A stretch of 64,000 nt of DNA from Dehalococcoidia bacterium (GCA_022820645.1 JAJEFD010000019.1:1-64000); one strand, 5' to 3'; numbered from the stretch's first letter, positions 16,407-25,693 are shown. The notes: generated from the sequence alone by a model not told the origin. Numbers and translations: made by a program.

Positions 16407-17570
16407 TTACTTCTCCAGCAGACGCTCCCGCAGCGCCGGGGTTTCCGCCATGTCCAGCATCGTCCACGCCATCGCGACCGCGCCGTCGTACAGCGCCTGG
16501 TCGGCGGCGGGCGTGGCGCATGCCGCCGCGAACTCCGGCTGGTGGTTCACCGCCGGCAGCGAGTCGATCCCTATCGCCGGATGGATGGAGGGCAGGGCGA
16601 GCGAGACGTTCCCCATGTCGGTCGAGACAGGCGTTGCGGGGCTTGATCCGCCGGGCGCGGGGAACCGCCGCCCGAGGCGCTCCGCGTTCCGCTGGTACGC
16701 CGACGCCATCTCCAGGTCGTGTTCGAGGTGTGCGAATGGCCTGTCGCCGCCGATGACGCTGAGCCTCGCGCCGGTGGCCAGTGCTCCGGCCTCGAAGCAG
16801 CGCATGACCTTCTCATAGACCTCCGCGAGGTCGTCCAGCGTGACGGCGCGCACGGCGTAGTCCGCGGAGGCGTGCGCGGGGATGATGTTGAACGCGTCGC
16901 CGCCGTGCGTAACGATGCCGTGCACCCGGTCCGTCGAGCGGATGTGCTGCCGCAGCAGCCCGATCGCCGTCTGCGCGATGGTCAGCGCGTCCGCCGCGTT
17001 GACGCCCTGCTCAGGGAAGCCGGACGCGTGCGCCGCCTTTCCCTCGTAGTGCACCTCGAAGAACGACGCCGCAACGATGGGCCACACCGCCACGTCCCAA
17101 GGCGCTGGGTGCGTCATCATCGCGGCGTGGGCGCCCTCGAAGGCGCCGCCTTCCAGCAGGCGTATCTTCCCGCCGGAGCGTAGCACCTCCTCCGCGGGCG
17201 TGCCCATCACCGTGACGGTCAACCCTGCGTCGTCAGCCACCGCTCCTGCGCCGATGCCTGCCCCGGCGGCGCTCGCCGCGATGACGTTGTGCCCGCAGGC
17301 GTGGCCGATGCCGGGCAGCGCGTCGTACTCCGCGCAGACGACGACGTGCAAGGGGCCGGAGCCCTTCGTTGCGCGGAACGCCGTCGGCAGGCCGCAGATG
17401 CCGGGTTCGACGGCGAAGCCCGCGGCGTCCAGCGTTTCCTCCAGCCAGCCGGACGCCTGCTCCTCTTCGTAGCCCAGTTCCGGGTTCGCGTGGATGCGGC
17501 GGCTCAGTGCCGTCAGTTCGCCGCGCGAGGCGTCTATGGCGGCTCGCGCGGCCTCCTTGGCGCTTGCCAT
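16407..17570 (-). CDS. M20-family amidohydrolase / peptidase
   Basis: A 387-residue zinc-dependent hydrolase of the M20D / amidohydrolase type. Metal and catalytic motifs: VVCAEYDALPGIGHACGHN (residues about 76-94), GTPAEE, and a dimerisation domain with GKAAHASGFPEQGVNAADA. Members deacylate N-acyl amino acids, p-aminobenzoyl-glutamate or similar amides; the substrate is not evident. The ATG at 17570 overlaps the stop of the VOC gene by one base. A much longer frame upstream is antisense to other genes and is not part of it. Confidence 0.9.
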   Translation of the reverse strand: MASAKEAARAAIDASRGELTALSRRIHANPELGYEEEQASGWLEETLDAAGFAVEPGICGLPTAFRATKGSGPLHVVVCAEYDALPGIGHACGHNVIAASAAGAGIGAGAVADDAGLTVTVMGTPAEEVLRSGGKIRLLEGGAFEGAHAAMMTHPAPWDVAVWPIVAASFFEVHYEGKAAHASGFPEQGVNAADALTIAQTAIGLLRQHIRSTDRVHGIVTHGGDAFNIIPAHASADYAVRAVTLDDLAEVYEKVMRCFEAGALATGARLSVIGGDRPFAHLEHDLEMASAYQRNAERLGRRFPAPGGSSPATPVSTDMGNVSLALPSIHPAIGIDSLPAVNHQPEFAAACATPAADQALYDGAVAMAWTMLDMAETPALRERLLEK

Positions 17571-17962
17571 CAGTCGTCGTGTCCCTTGTAGAGCAACTGC
17601 AGCGTGTGGCCGTCCGGGTCGTTGAAGTAGATGCACGTCGGGTCGCCGGTGCGGCCCCGCACTTCGATGCCTTCCGCCTCGATGCGCGCCTTCGTCTCCT
17701 CGTAGCCCGCGGGCTCCATGCGCAGCGCCATGTGGTTCAGCTCGCGCCCGTTCATCGCGCCGTCGATGCGTGCCGCGTCGAACAGCGCGACCTGGTCGTG
17801 CTCGCCGCATCGGAGGAAGCACTGCCACTCGTTCTCGTGCCCGACGCTCATGCCGAGCACGTCGATGTAGAAGCGCCTGGCGCGGGGGAGGTCGTTCACC
17901 CAGAGCACCACGTGGTCTATGCCCGTCGTCTTGATCTGCAACTTCTCTGCCTGCTGCACCAT
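17570..17962 (-). CDS. VOC (glyoxalase/dioxygenase-fold) protein
   Basis: A 130-residue single-domain vicinal-oxygen-chelate protein: TTGIDHVVLWVNDLPRARRFY at the N-terminus with the first metal ligand His, and ending FNDPDGHTLQLLYKGHDD with the usual DPDGH. The start at 17962 is set by AAGGAGG 6 bases upstream. It is coupled to the M20 hydrolase (TGATG) and divergent from the bicupin gene. The reaction is unknown. Confidence 0.88.
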   Translation of the reverse strand: MVQQAEKLQIKTTGIDHVVLWVNDLPRARRFYIDVLGMSVGHENEWQCFLRCGEHDQVALFDAARIDGAMNGRELNHMALRMEPAGYEETKARIEAEGIEVRGRTGDPTCIYFNDPDGHTLQLLYKGHDD

Positions 17963-18107
17963 GTTGGCCTCCTTGCTCGGTTCCGTCTTGCGGACTCCTG
18001 ATGCCTCTTCGACGGCGATAGCGTAGCACCTTCTGATTCGCGCCGCGCAAACCCACTTGCGCGGGCGTATACTCCGGCCAACCGGAGAGACGACACAGGA
18101 GGCGCAC

Positions 18108-19235
18108 ATGGTCTCTTTCACCGATCGCTACGAACCCTGGAAGCTGACCCCCTACGAGAAGTGGGTGACCGATGAGGGGCTGCAGGTGCACACGCAGCAG
18201 CTCGTTGAGGACATCCACACCATCGGCGTCGAACCGTGGGAGCGCACCGGCACCAAAGCCGCGCTGCTCGACCTCACCGCCGACCCGCTTGACGGCGCGC
18301 TCGTGAACAACCAAGGCACGATCCGCTTCGTCTGCGAGATTCCGCCCGGCGGAACGTTCAACGTCGAACGCCACATGTACGAGGAGATCTTCTTCGTGCT
18401 GAAGGGTCGCGGCGCGACCGCCGTCTGGTACGAGGGCCAGCCCAGGCACACCTTCGAGTGGCAGGAGGGGAGCGTCTTCTCCATCCCGCTCAACGCCTGG
18501 CACGAGCTGTACAACGCCAGCGGCGAAGAGACGGTGCGGTTGTACGGCGCGACCAACGCCCCCACCGCCTTCAACCTCTACGGCAGCCCGGAGTTCATCT
18601 TCGATTGCCCCATGACGTTCCCCGACCGTTTCGACCCCACCGACGAGCTCTACTTCAGCGGGAAGTCGTCCAAGATCGAGGACCGGTTCATGGAGACGAA
18701 CTTCATCCCGAACGTGCACAACGTCGTGTTGGACAGGTGGACCGCCCGTGGCCCCGGCGAGAACATGATGATCAACATGGCCAACGGCCACTTCATCTGC
18801 CACCTCTCCGAGTTCCCCGCGGGGACCTACAAGAAGGCGCATACCGGCGAGGCGAACCGCAAGCGCTCGGGTCTCGTCTCAGACGTTGCCTACCTCTTCC
18901 TGAGCGGGGAGGGGTACGACCTGCAGTGGCCGGAGGGCGTTTACCCGTCGCCCGGCACCGAGTGGGAGCAGTTGGACTACAGGGCCGGCACGCTCATGTC
19001 GCCGGGCACGGGCTATCACCAGCACTTCAACTGCAGCGCGGAGCCCATCCGCTATCTCGTCCTGCGCTACGGCAACCCCCGGTACGCCGGGTACGTCGGC
19101 GCGCGCTACAAGAACACCGGCGGGCCGCAGATACAGTTCGCGCAGGAGGACCCGGCCATACGGTCGCACTTCGAGGAGGAACTGGCCAAGCGGGGAGCAA
19201 CCTCCCAGATGGCGGGCTACACCGACGAACCCTAG
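18108..19235 (+). CDS. Bicupin (two-domain cupin) protein
   Basis: The 375-residue protein has two cupin barrels. The first contains VERHMYEEIFFVLKGRG with metal-ligand-like His and Glu residues and FSIPLNAWHELYN (residues about 85-145). The second contains AYLFLSGEGYDLQWPEG and SPGTGYHQHFN (about 262-310). Such proteins are often dioxygenases or isomerases. CAGGAGG before ATG 18108 fixes the start, and TATACT at 18068-18073 could be its -10. It ends with a 4-base convergent overlap with the antiporter gene. Confidence 0.85.
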   Translation: MVSFTDRYEPWKLTPYEKWVTDEGLQVHTQQLVEDIHTIGVEPWERTGTKAALLDLTADPLDGALVNNQGTIRFVCEIPPGGTFNVERHMYEEIFFVLKGRGATAVWYEGQPRHTFEWQEGSVFSIPLNAWHELYNASGEETVRLYGATNAPTAFNLYGSPEFIFDCPMTFPDRFDPTDELYFSGKSSKIEDRFMETNFIPNVHNVVLDRWTARGPGENMMINMANGHFICHLSEFPAGTYKKAHTGEANRKRSGLVSDVAYLFLSGEGYDLQWPEGVYPSPGTEWEQLDYRAGTLMSPGTGYHQHFNCSAEPIRYLVLRYGNPRYAGYVGARYKNTGGPQIQFAQEDPAIRSHFEEELAKRGATSQMAGYTDEP

Positions 19236-20980
19236 GACTCGCCGGACGAAGGAGCATCCTCCTCCGAGGCGAACTCTCCCATCTCGACGCGGGCTTCCTC
19301 GACGAGCTCTTCTACCACGGGCTTCGCCACGCCTACGTCGAGCAAGGATACCCGCGTCATTTCCAGCGCCGCCTCCAACTCCGGCCACACCACCGCATCG
19401 GCGCCGACTCCCTCAAGGGCGCGCACCTCTTCCTGCCACCCGGCCCGGCTCACGATGCGGACCTCCGGGTTGAGCCTCCGCGCATTCTGCACCGCCACCA
19501 GCGCCGATACGTGTTCAGGGAGCGCGGCGACGAACAACCGCGCCTGCTGCACGCCCGCTGCCCCCAGCACCGCGGCGCTCGTCGCGTCGCCCAGGATGAG
19601 CCGGTTGTTGCCATTCGTATTCCGGGAGATGAGCGCCGGGTCGGAGTCGATGGCCACGTAGGGTACTCCGAGGCGTTCGACCTCCTGCACGATGAGCGCC
19701 CCCACGCGCCCGTACCCTGCGACGACGACATGTTCCTGCAGACGGGGAGCGCGCTCGACCGCGGTTTCCGCTTCCGCGGCGCCGGCGAAGTGTCGATCGA
19801 AGAAGGTCGAACGGGTCCGCAGGGATGTCAACGCCCGCGCTCCGGCGGCGACGAACCCCGGCGTGATGGCCATCGTGACCACAGCAGACGTGATGATGAG
19901 CGGCAGCAACTCCTCGCCCGCGACTCCCAACGCAACCGCTGTTCCCGCGACGATGAAGCTGAATTCGCCTATCTGGATCATCTGGAAGCCGGCGCGGGCT
20001 GCTGTATACGGCAGGTAGCCAACCGCGCGTACCAGCGCGTACACGAGGACGAGCTTGACCACGATCGACGCACCGATGAACAGCCCAACCTCGCCTAGGT
20101 GCGAGGCGAGGAAGCCAACGTCCGTCAGCATGCCCAGTGAGACGAAGAAGAGCGCGGCGAACACGTCGCGGACTGGCACTACTTCAGAGAGGGCCCGGTG
20201 CCCAGCCCAGTCCGATTCGCTCAGGACCAGCCCCGCGATGAATGCCCCGAGTGGCGCGGAGAGCCCTGCCCAGGACGTGAGCGCCGCAGCGCCGAGGGTC
20301 GCGGCCATCACCGTGACGACGAACGATTCCCGTGCCCCCACCAGCGCGACGCGCTTCAGCAGCCAGGGCAGGCCGAGCGAGCCGATGAACCAGACCCCCG
20401 CCAGGATGGCCGTTGCCTTCGCGGCGCTGATTGCCAGCTCAAGGGCCAGCGATTCTCCTTCTCCACCCAGCGCGGCGATCACGGCCATCATCGGCACGAA
20501 TGCGAGGTCCTGCACCAGCAGCATCCCCGCTGCCATGCGCCCGTGCAGCGTTCCCAGTTCACCACGGTCGTTCAGCGTCTTCAGCGCCACCATGGTGCTG
20601 CTGAGGGAGAGCGCCAGACCCGCCGTGAGCGACGCTTGCGCGTCCCAGCCGAGCGCCGTCCCGATGCCGTAGCCCACGGCTATGGTCAGCGTGATCTGTC
20701 CCGTGCTGGCGACCAGCACCCGCCAACCGAGGCGGCGCAGATCGGTCAGCGATATCTCCACTCCAACGGCGAACAACAGCAGGATGACGCCGAACTCCGC
20801 CAGTGTCTGGACGTCTTCCAACTGCGTCACCATCCCAAGCGCGTGCGGCCCTACTATGGCGCCCGCAACGAGGTAGCCGATGATGGGGGGCAGGCGGAGG
20901 AGGCGTGCGCCGAGCCCGCCGGCTCCCGCCGCTACGAGGATGACGACGATGTCGTCGAACAGCTCGGTCCCATGTTCCAT
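19232..20980 (-). CDS. CPA2 monovalent cation:proton antiporter with TrkA-N domain (KefB-like)
   Basis: The 582-residue protein carries about twelve membrane helices in residues 10-390 (LAEFGVILLLFAVGVEISLTD is typical) followed by a soluble RCK/TrkA-N domain that starts at VVVAGYGRVGALIVQEVERLG near residue 417, with the acidic end of beta-2 in AIDSDP. It probably exchanges K+ or Na+ for protons and is gated by nucleotide binding. No KefF/KefG-like partner gene is next to it. Confidence 0.92.
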   Translation of the reverse strand: MEHGTELFDDIVVILVAAGAGGLGARLLRLPPIIGYLVAGAIVGPHALGMVTQLEDVQTLAEFGVILLLFAVGVEISLTDLRRLGWRVLVASTGQITLTIAVGYGIGTALGWDAQASLTAGLALSLSSTMVALKTLNDRGELGTLHGRMAAGMLLVQDLAFVPMMAVIAALGGEGESLALELAISAAKATAILAGVWFIGSLGLPWLLKRVALVGARESFVVTVMAATLGAAALTSWAGLSAPLGAFIAGLVLSESDWAGHRALSEVVPVRDVFAALFFVSLGMLTDVGFLASHLGEVGLFIGASIVVKLVLVYALVRAVGYLPYTAARAGFQMIQIGEFSFIVAGTAVALGVAGEELLPLIITSAVVTMAITPGFVAAGARALTSLRTRSTFFDRHFAGAAEAETAVERAPRLQEHVVVAGYGRVGALIVQEVERLGVPYVAIDSDPALISRNTNGNNRLILGDATSAAVLGAAGVQQARLFVAALPEHVSALVAVQNARRLNPEVRIVSRAGWQEEVRALEGVGADAVVWPELEAALEMTRVSLLDVGVAKPVVEELVEEARVEMGEFASEEDAPSSGES

Positions 20981-21049
20981 CGCGCTGCGTTCACCTCACC
21001 CTTGGAGCAGGCAGGCAACGGCGCCCACCTGCTCTGGCTTGGACGCGGA

Positions 21050-21841
21050 TCAGGCCGTTTGCTCCAACTCCATGAGCATCACGTAGACGTGCTGTGGGTC
21101 GGTGATGAGGCTGATACGTCCTATGTTCGGTATGGACATCGGCTGTATCTGCATGCTGCCGCCCATCGCCTGTACCTGCTCCAGCGCCGTGTCGAGGTTC
21201 TCCACCGCGAAGTAGACAGTCCAGTTCGGGGGCACTTCGCCCCATATCGGCTGGATGGCGAGCATCCCCGCCGCGGGCGCTCCGCCGCTCGTGAACAGGT
21301 TGTACGGCATGCCGCCTGCGCCCGGCACTTCCTGCGCTTCCCACCCGAAGAGGCCGGCGTAGAACTTGCCCGCCGCCCCGGTGTCGTGGGTGTACAGTTC
21401 GGCCCAGCAGAACGCGCCCGGCTCACCGATGAGGTCCGCGCCGATGTGCGCCTTCGCCTCCCACAGGTTCACGACGGCGCCGGTCGGGTCGAGGATGCTG
21501 GTCATCCGCCCGAACTCCATCACGTCCATCGGCGGCATGATAACTGTCCCGCCCAGTCCGGCCGCCTTCGCTGCCGCTTCCTCCACGTTCGCAACCGCGA
21601 CGTAGGAGTTCCAGTGAGGAGGCACGCCCTGCTCCAGCATGTCCGGCATCATCGGGGACAGCCCCGCTATGTTCTTGCCGTTCCGGCTGAAGAGGGTGTA
21701 GACGAAGTCGTCGCTCACCGGATTGTCGACGGTCTCGCATCCGAGGATCCGGGAGTAGAACTCCTTCGCGCTCTCCACGTCGGTGGTCATCAGGTCCACC
21801 CAGTTGAACATGCCGGGCTCGTGTTGGGAAACTTCCGCCAT
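21050..21841 (-). CDS. Two-domain VOC (glyoxalase-like) protein
   Basis: A 263-residue protein with tandem VOC modules: residues about 11-130 (FNWVDLMTTDVESAKEFYSR, ILDPTGAVVNLWE) and about 140-258 (FCWAELYTHDTGAAGKFYAG, SLITDPQHVYVMLME). This is the CFP-30 / hydroxylase-associated type with two symmetrical halves. AAGGAGAGAG precedes the ATG. It appears to be a single-gene unit. Confidence 0.88.
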   Translation of the reverse strand: MAEVSQHEPGMFNWVDLMTTDVESAKEFYSRILGCETVDNPVSDDFVYTLFSRNGKNIAGLSPMMPDMLEQGVPPHWNSYVAVANVEEAAAKAAGLGGTVIMPPMDVMEFGRMTSILDPTGAVVNLWEAKAHIGADLIGEPGAFCWAELYTHDTGAAGKFYAGLFGWEAQEVPGAGGMPYNLFTSGGAPAAGMLAIQPIWGEVPPNWTVYFAVENLDTALEQVQAMGGSMQIQPMSIPNIGRISLITDPQHVYVMLMELEQTA

Positions 21842-21949
21842 CGGTCTCTCTCCTTCGGGCGCGCCCCCATCGGCTGCGCCATTGTGCTCAAGGATACGCT
21901 AACTCTCCCTCGCGCCCTCGCCTGACGAAAGGCCCTTTCGCGTGCGCGG

Positions 21950-22693
21950 CTACTTGATGATCTCCCTGTCGCGCATGCTTACGTAGCCGTCCCGCGCCAC
22001 GACGACGTGGTCTGCCAGTTTGATGTCCAGCGTCTTGCCGACGGCGGCGATCTCCTTCGTCAGCGCCACGTCTGCTGCGCTCGGGTCCGGGTCTCCGGAC
22101 GGATGGTTGTGCACCATCACCACGCTGGGCGCGTTCACCTGCACGGCCTGCCGGAAGACCTCGACCGGACGCACGCTCACGCTGTTCACTGTTCCCACGA
22201 ACACCGTGGACGTGGCCAGCAACTGGTTCCGCGAGTTCAGCGACAACACGCGCAGTTGTTCCTGCGGCAGGAACTCCATGAGCGGCTTCATCATCCGCGC
22301 CACATCTACCGACGTCTGCAGCGTGGGAGGGCCCTGCTCGTCGTTCGACGCGGCGACGCGCCTGCCCAGCTCCAGCGCGGCCAGCAGGTGCGCGGCCTTC
22401 GCCTCACCGAAGCCGTGGAACGCGCACAGCTCGCCGTGCGACACCCGCGCGAGGCGTTCGAGGCCGCCCGCCTCCGACAGCAACCGGCTCGCCAGCGTTA
22501 CCGCGCTCTCCGCTCTCGTGCCCGTCCGCAGCAGGATCGCGAGCAGTTCAGCGTCGCTCAGCGCGTCAGGCCCGGCGTCGCGCAGCCGCTCGCGAGGGCG
22601 CTGCTCGCCGGGCATGTCCCGTATCAGCACCGGGCGGTATCGCGGTTCGTGCAGTATCCGTTCGGCGGTCGTCGTTGTATCCGGCTCGCTCAT
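21950..22693 (-). CDS. radC: RadC-like JAB-domain (MPN+) protein
   Basis: A 247-residue RadC family protein. An N-terminal HhH-like region (RPRERLRDAGPDALSDAELLAILLRTGT) precedes a JAB metalloprotease-like domain with the zinc motif HNHPSGDPDPSAAD. Despite the name, a DNA-repair role is not established. Start chosen at 22693 (MSEPDTT); a start 4 codons upstream at 22705 is possible and neither has a good ribosome-binding site. Its 5' region faces the DUF427 gene across about 57 bases. Confidence 0.9.
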   Translation of the reverse strand: MSEPDTTTTAERILHEPRYRPVLIRDMPGEQRPRERLRDAGPDALSDAELLAILLRTGTRAESAVTLASRLLSEAGGLERLARVSHGELCAFHGFGEAKAAHLLAALELGRRVAASNDEQGPPTLQTSVDVARMMKPLMEFLPQEQLRVLSLNSRNQLLATSTVFVGTVNSVSVRPVEVFRQAVQVNAPSVVMVHNHPSGDPDPSAADVALTKEIAAVGKTLDIKLADHVVVARDGYVSMRDREIIK

Positions 22694-22750
22694 CGCAGAT
22701 ATCATCCGAAAGAGAACCGCGAACGCGCTACAGGCTGGTGTCACACCGCG

Positions 22751-23302
22751 ATGGCCGACCGAACGACGGAAGAGGAGATAGCGTACTGGCGGGCATTCCC
22801 GCGCGAGCGTCCGGCGGATATCGAGACGCCCGCCCCCGGCCAGGAGTCCGTGTGGGACTACCCGCGCCCGCCTCGTGTGGAACCTGTCCGCGCGCGACTG
22901 CACGTCGAGTTCGCGGGCGTCACCGTTGCCGAGACCACGCGAGGGATGCGCGTCTGCGAGACGGCTGGCGCGCCTGTCTACTATTTCCCGCCGGAAGACG
23001 TGAAGCGCGTGTTCCTCCGCCCCATGAGCCACACGACGCTCTGCGAATGGAAGGGCGAGGCCTCCTACTGGACGCTCAGCGTGCGCGGACGCGAGGCCCA
23101 GGCGGCTGCATGGAGCTACCCGTCACCGTTCGAGGGCTACGAGGCGATAGCCGGATGGTTCGCCTTCCACGCGGGTAGGGCGGACGCGTGCTATGTTGGC
23201 GATGAGCGCGTGACCCCGCAGCCGGGCGGCTACTACGGTGGCTGGATAACGTCCAACGTCGTTGGCCCGTTCAAGGGCGAGCCCGGCACTGAGCGTTGGT
23301 AA
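22751..23302 (+). CDS. DUF427 protein
   Basis: A 183-residue protein with the DUF427 pattern: RVEPVRARLHVEFAGVTVAE, then YYFPPEDVKRVFL, TLCEWKGEASYWTL and AWSYPSPFEGYEAIAGWFAFH. DUF427 proteins are small soluble beta-rich proteins of unknown function. The nitroreductase start is 27 bases after the stop, so the two are likely cotranscribed. Confidence 0.88.
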   Translation: MADRTTEEEIAYWRAFPRERPADIETPAPGQESVWDYPRPPRVEPVRARLHVEFAGVTVAETTRGMRVCETAGAPVYYFPPEDVKRVFLRPMSHTTLCEWKGEASYWTLSVRGREAQAAAWSYPSPFEGYEAIAGWFAFHAGRADACYVGDERVTPQPGGYYGGWITSNVVGPFKGEPGTERW

Positions 23303-23329
23303 CGGGTGAAGCAAGTTAAGGAGGACCGC

Positions 23330-23932
23330 ATGCCGGAACCGGAACTGTTTGAGACGCTCTACGCCCAGCGGGCCATCCGACGCTTCAAACCCGACCCCGT
23401 ACCGCGAGAGGCCATCGAGCGCATCATCGAGGCCGCGACCCACGCCCCCTCCGGCGGCAATCGCCAGCCGTGGGCGTTCGTCGTCGTGACCGACCCGGTG
23501 AAGAAGGAGCGCATCGCGGAGTGGTATCACGAGGGGTGGGTCTCGATGTACGCCTCTGACCCCGGCCGCCCGCGCAACGCCGTCTACCGCTCGGCCGAGT
23601 ACCTCGCGGAGCACATGGCCGAGACGCCGGTGCTCATCTTCCCCTGCATCGCTGCGGGAGGGGGACGCAGGCCGTCGTTCCAGACCGGCTCGTCCATCTA
23701 TCCCGCGGCGCAGAACCTCATGCTCGCCGCCACTGCCCTGGGTATCGGGACGGTCATCACGACGTTCCACATGCGGCGGGAAGGGGAGGTGAAGGCCCTG
23801 CTGGGCATACCGGACGACTACGCCACCGCCTGTATGATCGCGATGGGCTACCCCGCGGAAGGGGAACGGTTCGGCGGCGCGCGGCGTAAGCCCGCCTCCG
23901 AAGTTACCCACTACGAGTCCTGGGGCGGGTGA
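23330..23932 (+). CDS. Nitroreductase-family FMN oxidoreductase
   Basis: The 200-residue protein has the FMN-binding opening LYAQRAIRRFKPDPVPREAI and THAPSGGNRQPWAFVVV, with a C-terminal GYPAEGERFGGARRKP typical of the family. It probably reduces nitro, quinone or enone groups using NAD(P)H. ATG 23330 is preferred because TTAAGGAGG ends 6 bases upstream; a GTG 24 bases earlier lies before that site. Confidence 0.9.
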   Translation: MPEPELFETLYAQRAIRRFKPDPVPREAIERIIEAATHAPSGGNRQPWAFVVVTDPVKKERIAEWYHEGWVSMYASDPGRPRNAVYRSAEYLAEHMAETPVLIFPCIAAGGGRRPSFQTGSSIYPAAQNLMLAATALGIGTVITTFHMRREGEVKALLGIPDDYATACMIAMGYPAEGERFGGARRKPASEVTHYESWGG

Positions 23933-23940
23933 TTACCTCC

Positions 23941-23967
23941 GTCATTCCCGCGAACGCGGGAATCCAG
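23941..23967. repeat. Palindromic intergenic repeat, family D (copy 1)
   Basis: GTCATTCCCGCG-aa-CGCGGGAATCCAG: inverted repeat in the 37-base gap between two convergent genes, recurring at 60131-60157 with a different loop. It could form a hairpin on either strand. Confidence 0.75.
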
Positions 23968-23969
23968 CC

Positions 23970-24500
23970 TCACCTGCTCAACCAGCCCCGGCCCTGCAGC
24001 GCGCCTCGCGCATAGCAGACCTGTCCCCCGTGATGGATGGACTCCACGATGATGCCCGGCAGGCGCTCGCGCAGCGGCACCAGTTCCGTGCCGCGCACGG
24101 GCGGCACCATGCGTTCGAGGTCGGCCTCGGTCAGCGAGTCGAGGAAGGCGTCCGTGTTGGCGCGCACGGCCCTGTAGTAGTCCAGCAGCGTCTCTGCCGG
24201 GGGCGAGGCGAACGCGTCCACCTGCTCGTTGGTGTCGCCGTTGCCGCGGTAGGACGGGTCCGGCGTCATGCCGAACCGCTCGTACCAGCCGTCGCGCACC
24301 CAGACTGTCTCCTGCCCGCCCATGCTGGACACGGCGAAGTCCTGCACCCGCGACAGGTGCCACATGAGCCAGCCGATGGGGTTGGACTCCGGCGCCGGGC
24401 GCTGGTGCAACTCCTCGGAGGAGAGACCTTCCACCGCCGCCAGCATGTACTCCTCGTTCCTGTTCAGCGCGTCCTTGATCACCTGTCCCAACGACGACAT
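23970..24500 (-). CDS. DinB-like metal-binding four-helix protein
   Basis: A 176-residue DinB superfamily protein: a first helix rich in Glu/Leu, IGWLMWHLSRVQDF with the first His ligand, and ESIHHGGQVCYARG near the C-terminus with the second His pair. Members bind a divalent metal and include thiol S-transferases; the substrate is unknown. GGAGGAGG precedes ATG 24500. Confidence 0.87.
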   Translation of the reverse strand: MSSLGQVIKDALNRNEEYMLAAVEGLSSEELHQRPAPESNPIGWLMWHLSRVQDFAVSSMGGQETVWVRDGWYERFGMTPDPSYRGNGDTNEQVDAFASPPAETLLDYYRAVRANTDAFLDSLTEADLERMVPPVRGTELVPLRERLPGIIVESIHHGGQVCYARGALQGRGWLSR

Positions 24501-24520
24501 GGCATCCTCCTCCCGCTATG

Positions 24521-24553
24521 CGGAAAGGGCGGCCTTCTGCAAGACCGCCCCTT
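24521..24553 (-). terminator. Terminator of the ribosomal-protein operon
   Basis: On the minus strand, GGGCGGTCTT-gcag-AAGGCCGCCC (10-base stem, one G-T pair) is followed by TTTCC. It lies 30 bases after the rplL stop and before the DinB-like gene, so the ribosomal operon ends here without rpoB. Confidence 0.85.
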
Positions 24554-24579
24554 TGCTTCCACGTTGAACTGTGGGTCCC

Positions 24580-24963
24580 CTACGCGACGGTAACCGTTGC
24601 GCCGGACTCCTCCAGCTTCTTCTTCGTGTCCTCGGCCTCTTCCTTGCTGATGCTCTCCCGCACGGCGACGGGCGCGCTCTCCACCATCTCCTTCGCCTCG
24701 CGCAGGCCGAGGTTCGTCAGCTCGCGCACCGTCTTGATGACGTTGATCTTGTTCGCGCCGATGTCGGTCAGCGTCACGGTGAACTCGAACTGCTCCTCCG
24801 CTGCCTCCGCTGCGCCATCCCCGCCTGCGGCAGGGGCGGCGGCGACCGCCACCGGTGCGGCTGCGCTCACGCCGAACTCTTCTTCCAGCGCCTTCACCAG
24901 CTCCGAGAGCTCCAGCACGGAGAGAGACTTGATCGACTCGATGAGTTCTTCTTTCGTTGCCAC
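24580..24963 (-). CDS. rplL: 50S ribosomal protein L7/L12
   Basis: The 127-residue stalk protein has an N-terminal dimerisation helix ([24 protein letters not shown]), an Ala/Gly-rich hinge (residues about 34-54) and the conserved C-terminal domain ([32 protein letters not shown]). GTG start with AGGAGG upstream. It is the last gene of the operon. Confidence 0.97.
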   Translation of the reverse strand: MATKEELIESIKSLSVLELSELVKALEEEFGVSAAAPVAVAAAPAAGGDGAAEAAEEQFEFTVTLTDIGANKINVIKTVRELTNLGLREAKEMVESAPVAVRESISKEEAEDTKKKLEESGATVTVA

Positions 24964-25001
24964 GTGGTCCTCCTGTTCCGGTTCCGTTTTCTCGTTCTTG
25001 A

Positions 25002-25526
25002 TCAGGCAGCGCCCAGCTGCTCCGCGCGGCGCTGCAGCACGATGGCGAGCGCCCGTGTCGGGCCGCTGAGCACGTTCACCAGGCCGCTGATGGGAGCGTT
25101 CATCTGCCCCAGCAGCTTGGCGACGAGTTCGTCCTTGCCCGGCAGTGCCGCCAGCGCGACGACCTGCGCCTCGCTGATCAGCGCCCCGTCCATCACACCC
25201 TTGCGTACCTTCAGCTCCGCACGTGTCTGCCGCACGTACTCGTTCACGGCCTTCGCCGCCGCTACCGGGTCGTCGTAGCCCAGCACCACGCCGGTCGCGC
25301 CTTCCAGGATGTCCCGGAACGCCTCGACCCCCGACTCGCCGGCGGCGATGGACGCGATGCGGTTCTTGACGACCCGGTACTCGACGCCTTGCTCGCGCAG
25401 GCGATGCCGCAGTTCGGTCATCTGGTTGACCTTGAGACCGGAGAAGTCCGTGGCGATGACGATGGCGGCCTTGCTCAGGCGCTCCGCCAACTCTGCCACT
25501 GCTTCCCGTTTCGCTTCCGTCGGCAC
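25002..25526 (-). CDS. rplJ: 50S ribosomal protein L10
   Basis: The 174-residue L10 forms the base of the L7/L12 stalk and is the likely autoregulator through the leader just upstream. Typical segments: [22 protein letters not shown] and [11 protein letters not shown] start at 25526 with GAGG 8 bases upstream. The gap to rplL is 38 bases. Confidence 0.97.
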   Translation of the reverse strand: MPTEAKREAVAELAERLSKAAIVIATDFSGLKVNQMTELRHRLREQGVEYRVVKNRIASIAAGESGVEAFRDILEGATGVVLGYDDPVAAAKAVNEYVRQTRAELKVRKGVMDGALISEAQVVALAALPGKDELVAKLLGQMNAPISGLVNVLSGPTRALAIVLQRRAEQLGAA

Positions 25527-25541
25527 TGTTTCACCTCTCCA

Positions 25542-25573
25542 TAAGAAAAGACCCGCTTCCGAAGACGCGGGCC
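25542..25573 (-). terminator. Transcription attenuator in front of rplJ
   Basis: The RNA CCCGCGUC-UUCG-GAAGCGGG forms a stem with one G-A mismatch and a UUCG tetraloop, followed by UCUUUUCUU. It lies between the L10 leader core and the rplJ ribosome-binding site, where an attenuator is expected. Confidence 0.7.
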
Positions 25574-25690
25574 CTGCGCTCTCATACGGGATATGAGGCT
25601 GATCAGGCGCGCCTCGGTGGGCCCTTCCGGCTTAACCCCGCGATGCGGGGACCCACGGTCTTCGGCGTTGGCTGTTCGCTTGTCCTACCC
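25574..25690 (-). ncRNA. Ribosomal protein L10 leader
   Basis: In the 167-base gap between rplA and rplJ the RNA strand shows the L10-leader consensus: GCCGAAGACCGTGGG, a GC hairpin ending GGGGTTAAGCC, and a closing strand GGGCCCACCGAGGCGCG that pairs with the first segment. L10 (or the L10-L12 complex) binds this structure to control rplJL. Together with the UUCG terminator it suggests attenuation of rplJL separately from rplKA. Confidence 0.85.
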
Positions 25691-25693
25691 AGT

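Noticed and set aside
17571-18842. Apparent N-terminal extension of the M20 hydrolase to about 800 residues
   Set aside because: The extra codons are antisense to the bicupin and out of phase with the VOC gene; the family start at 17570 has the coupled TGATG context.
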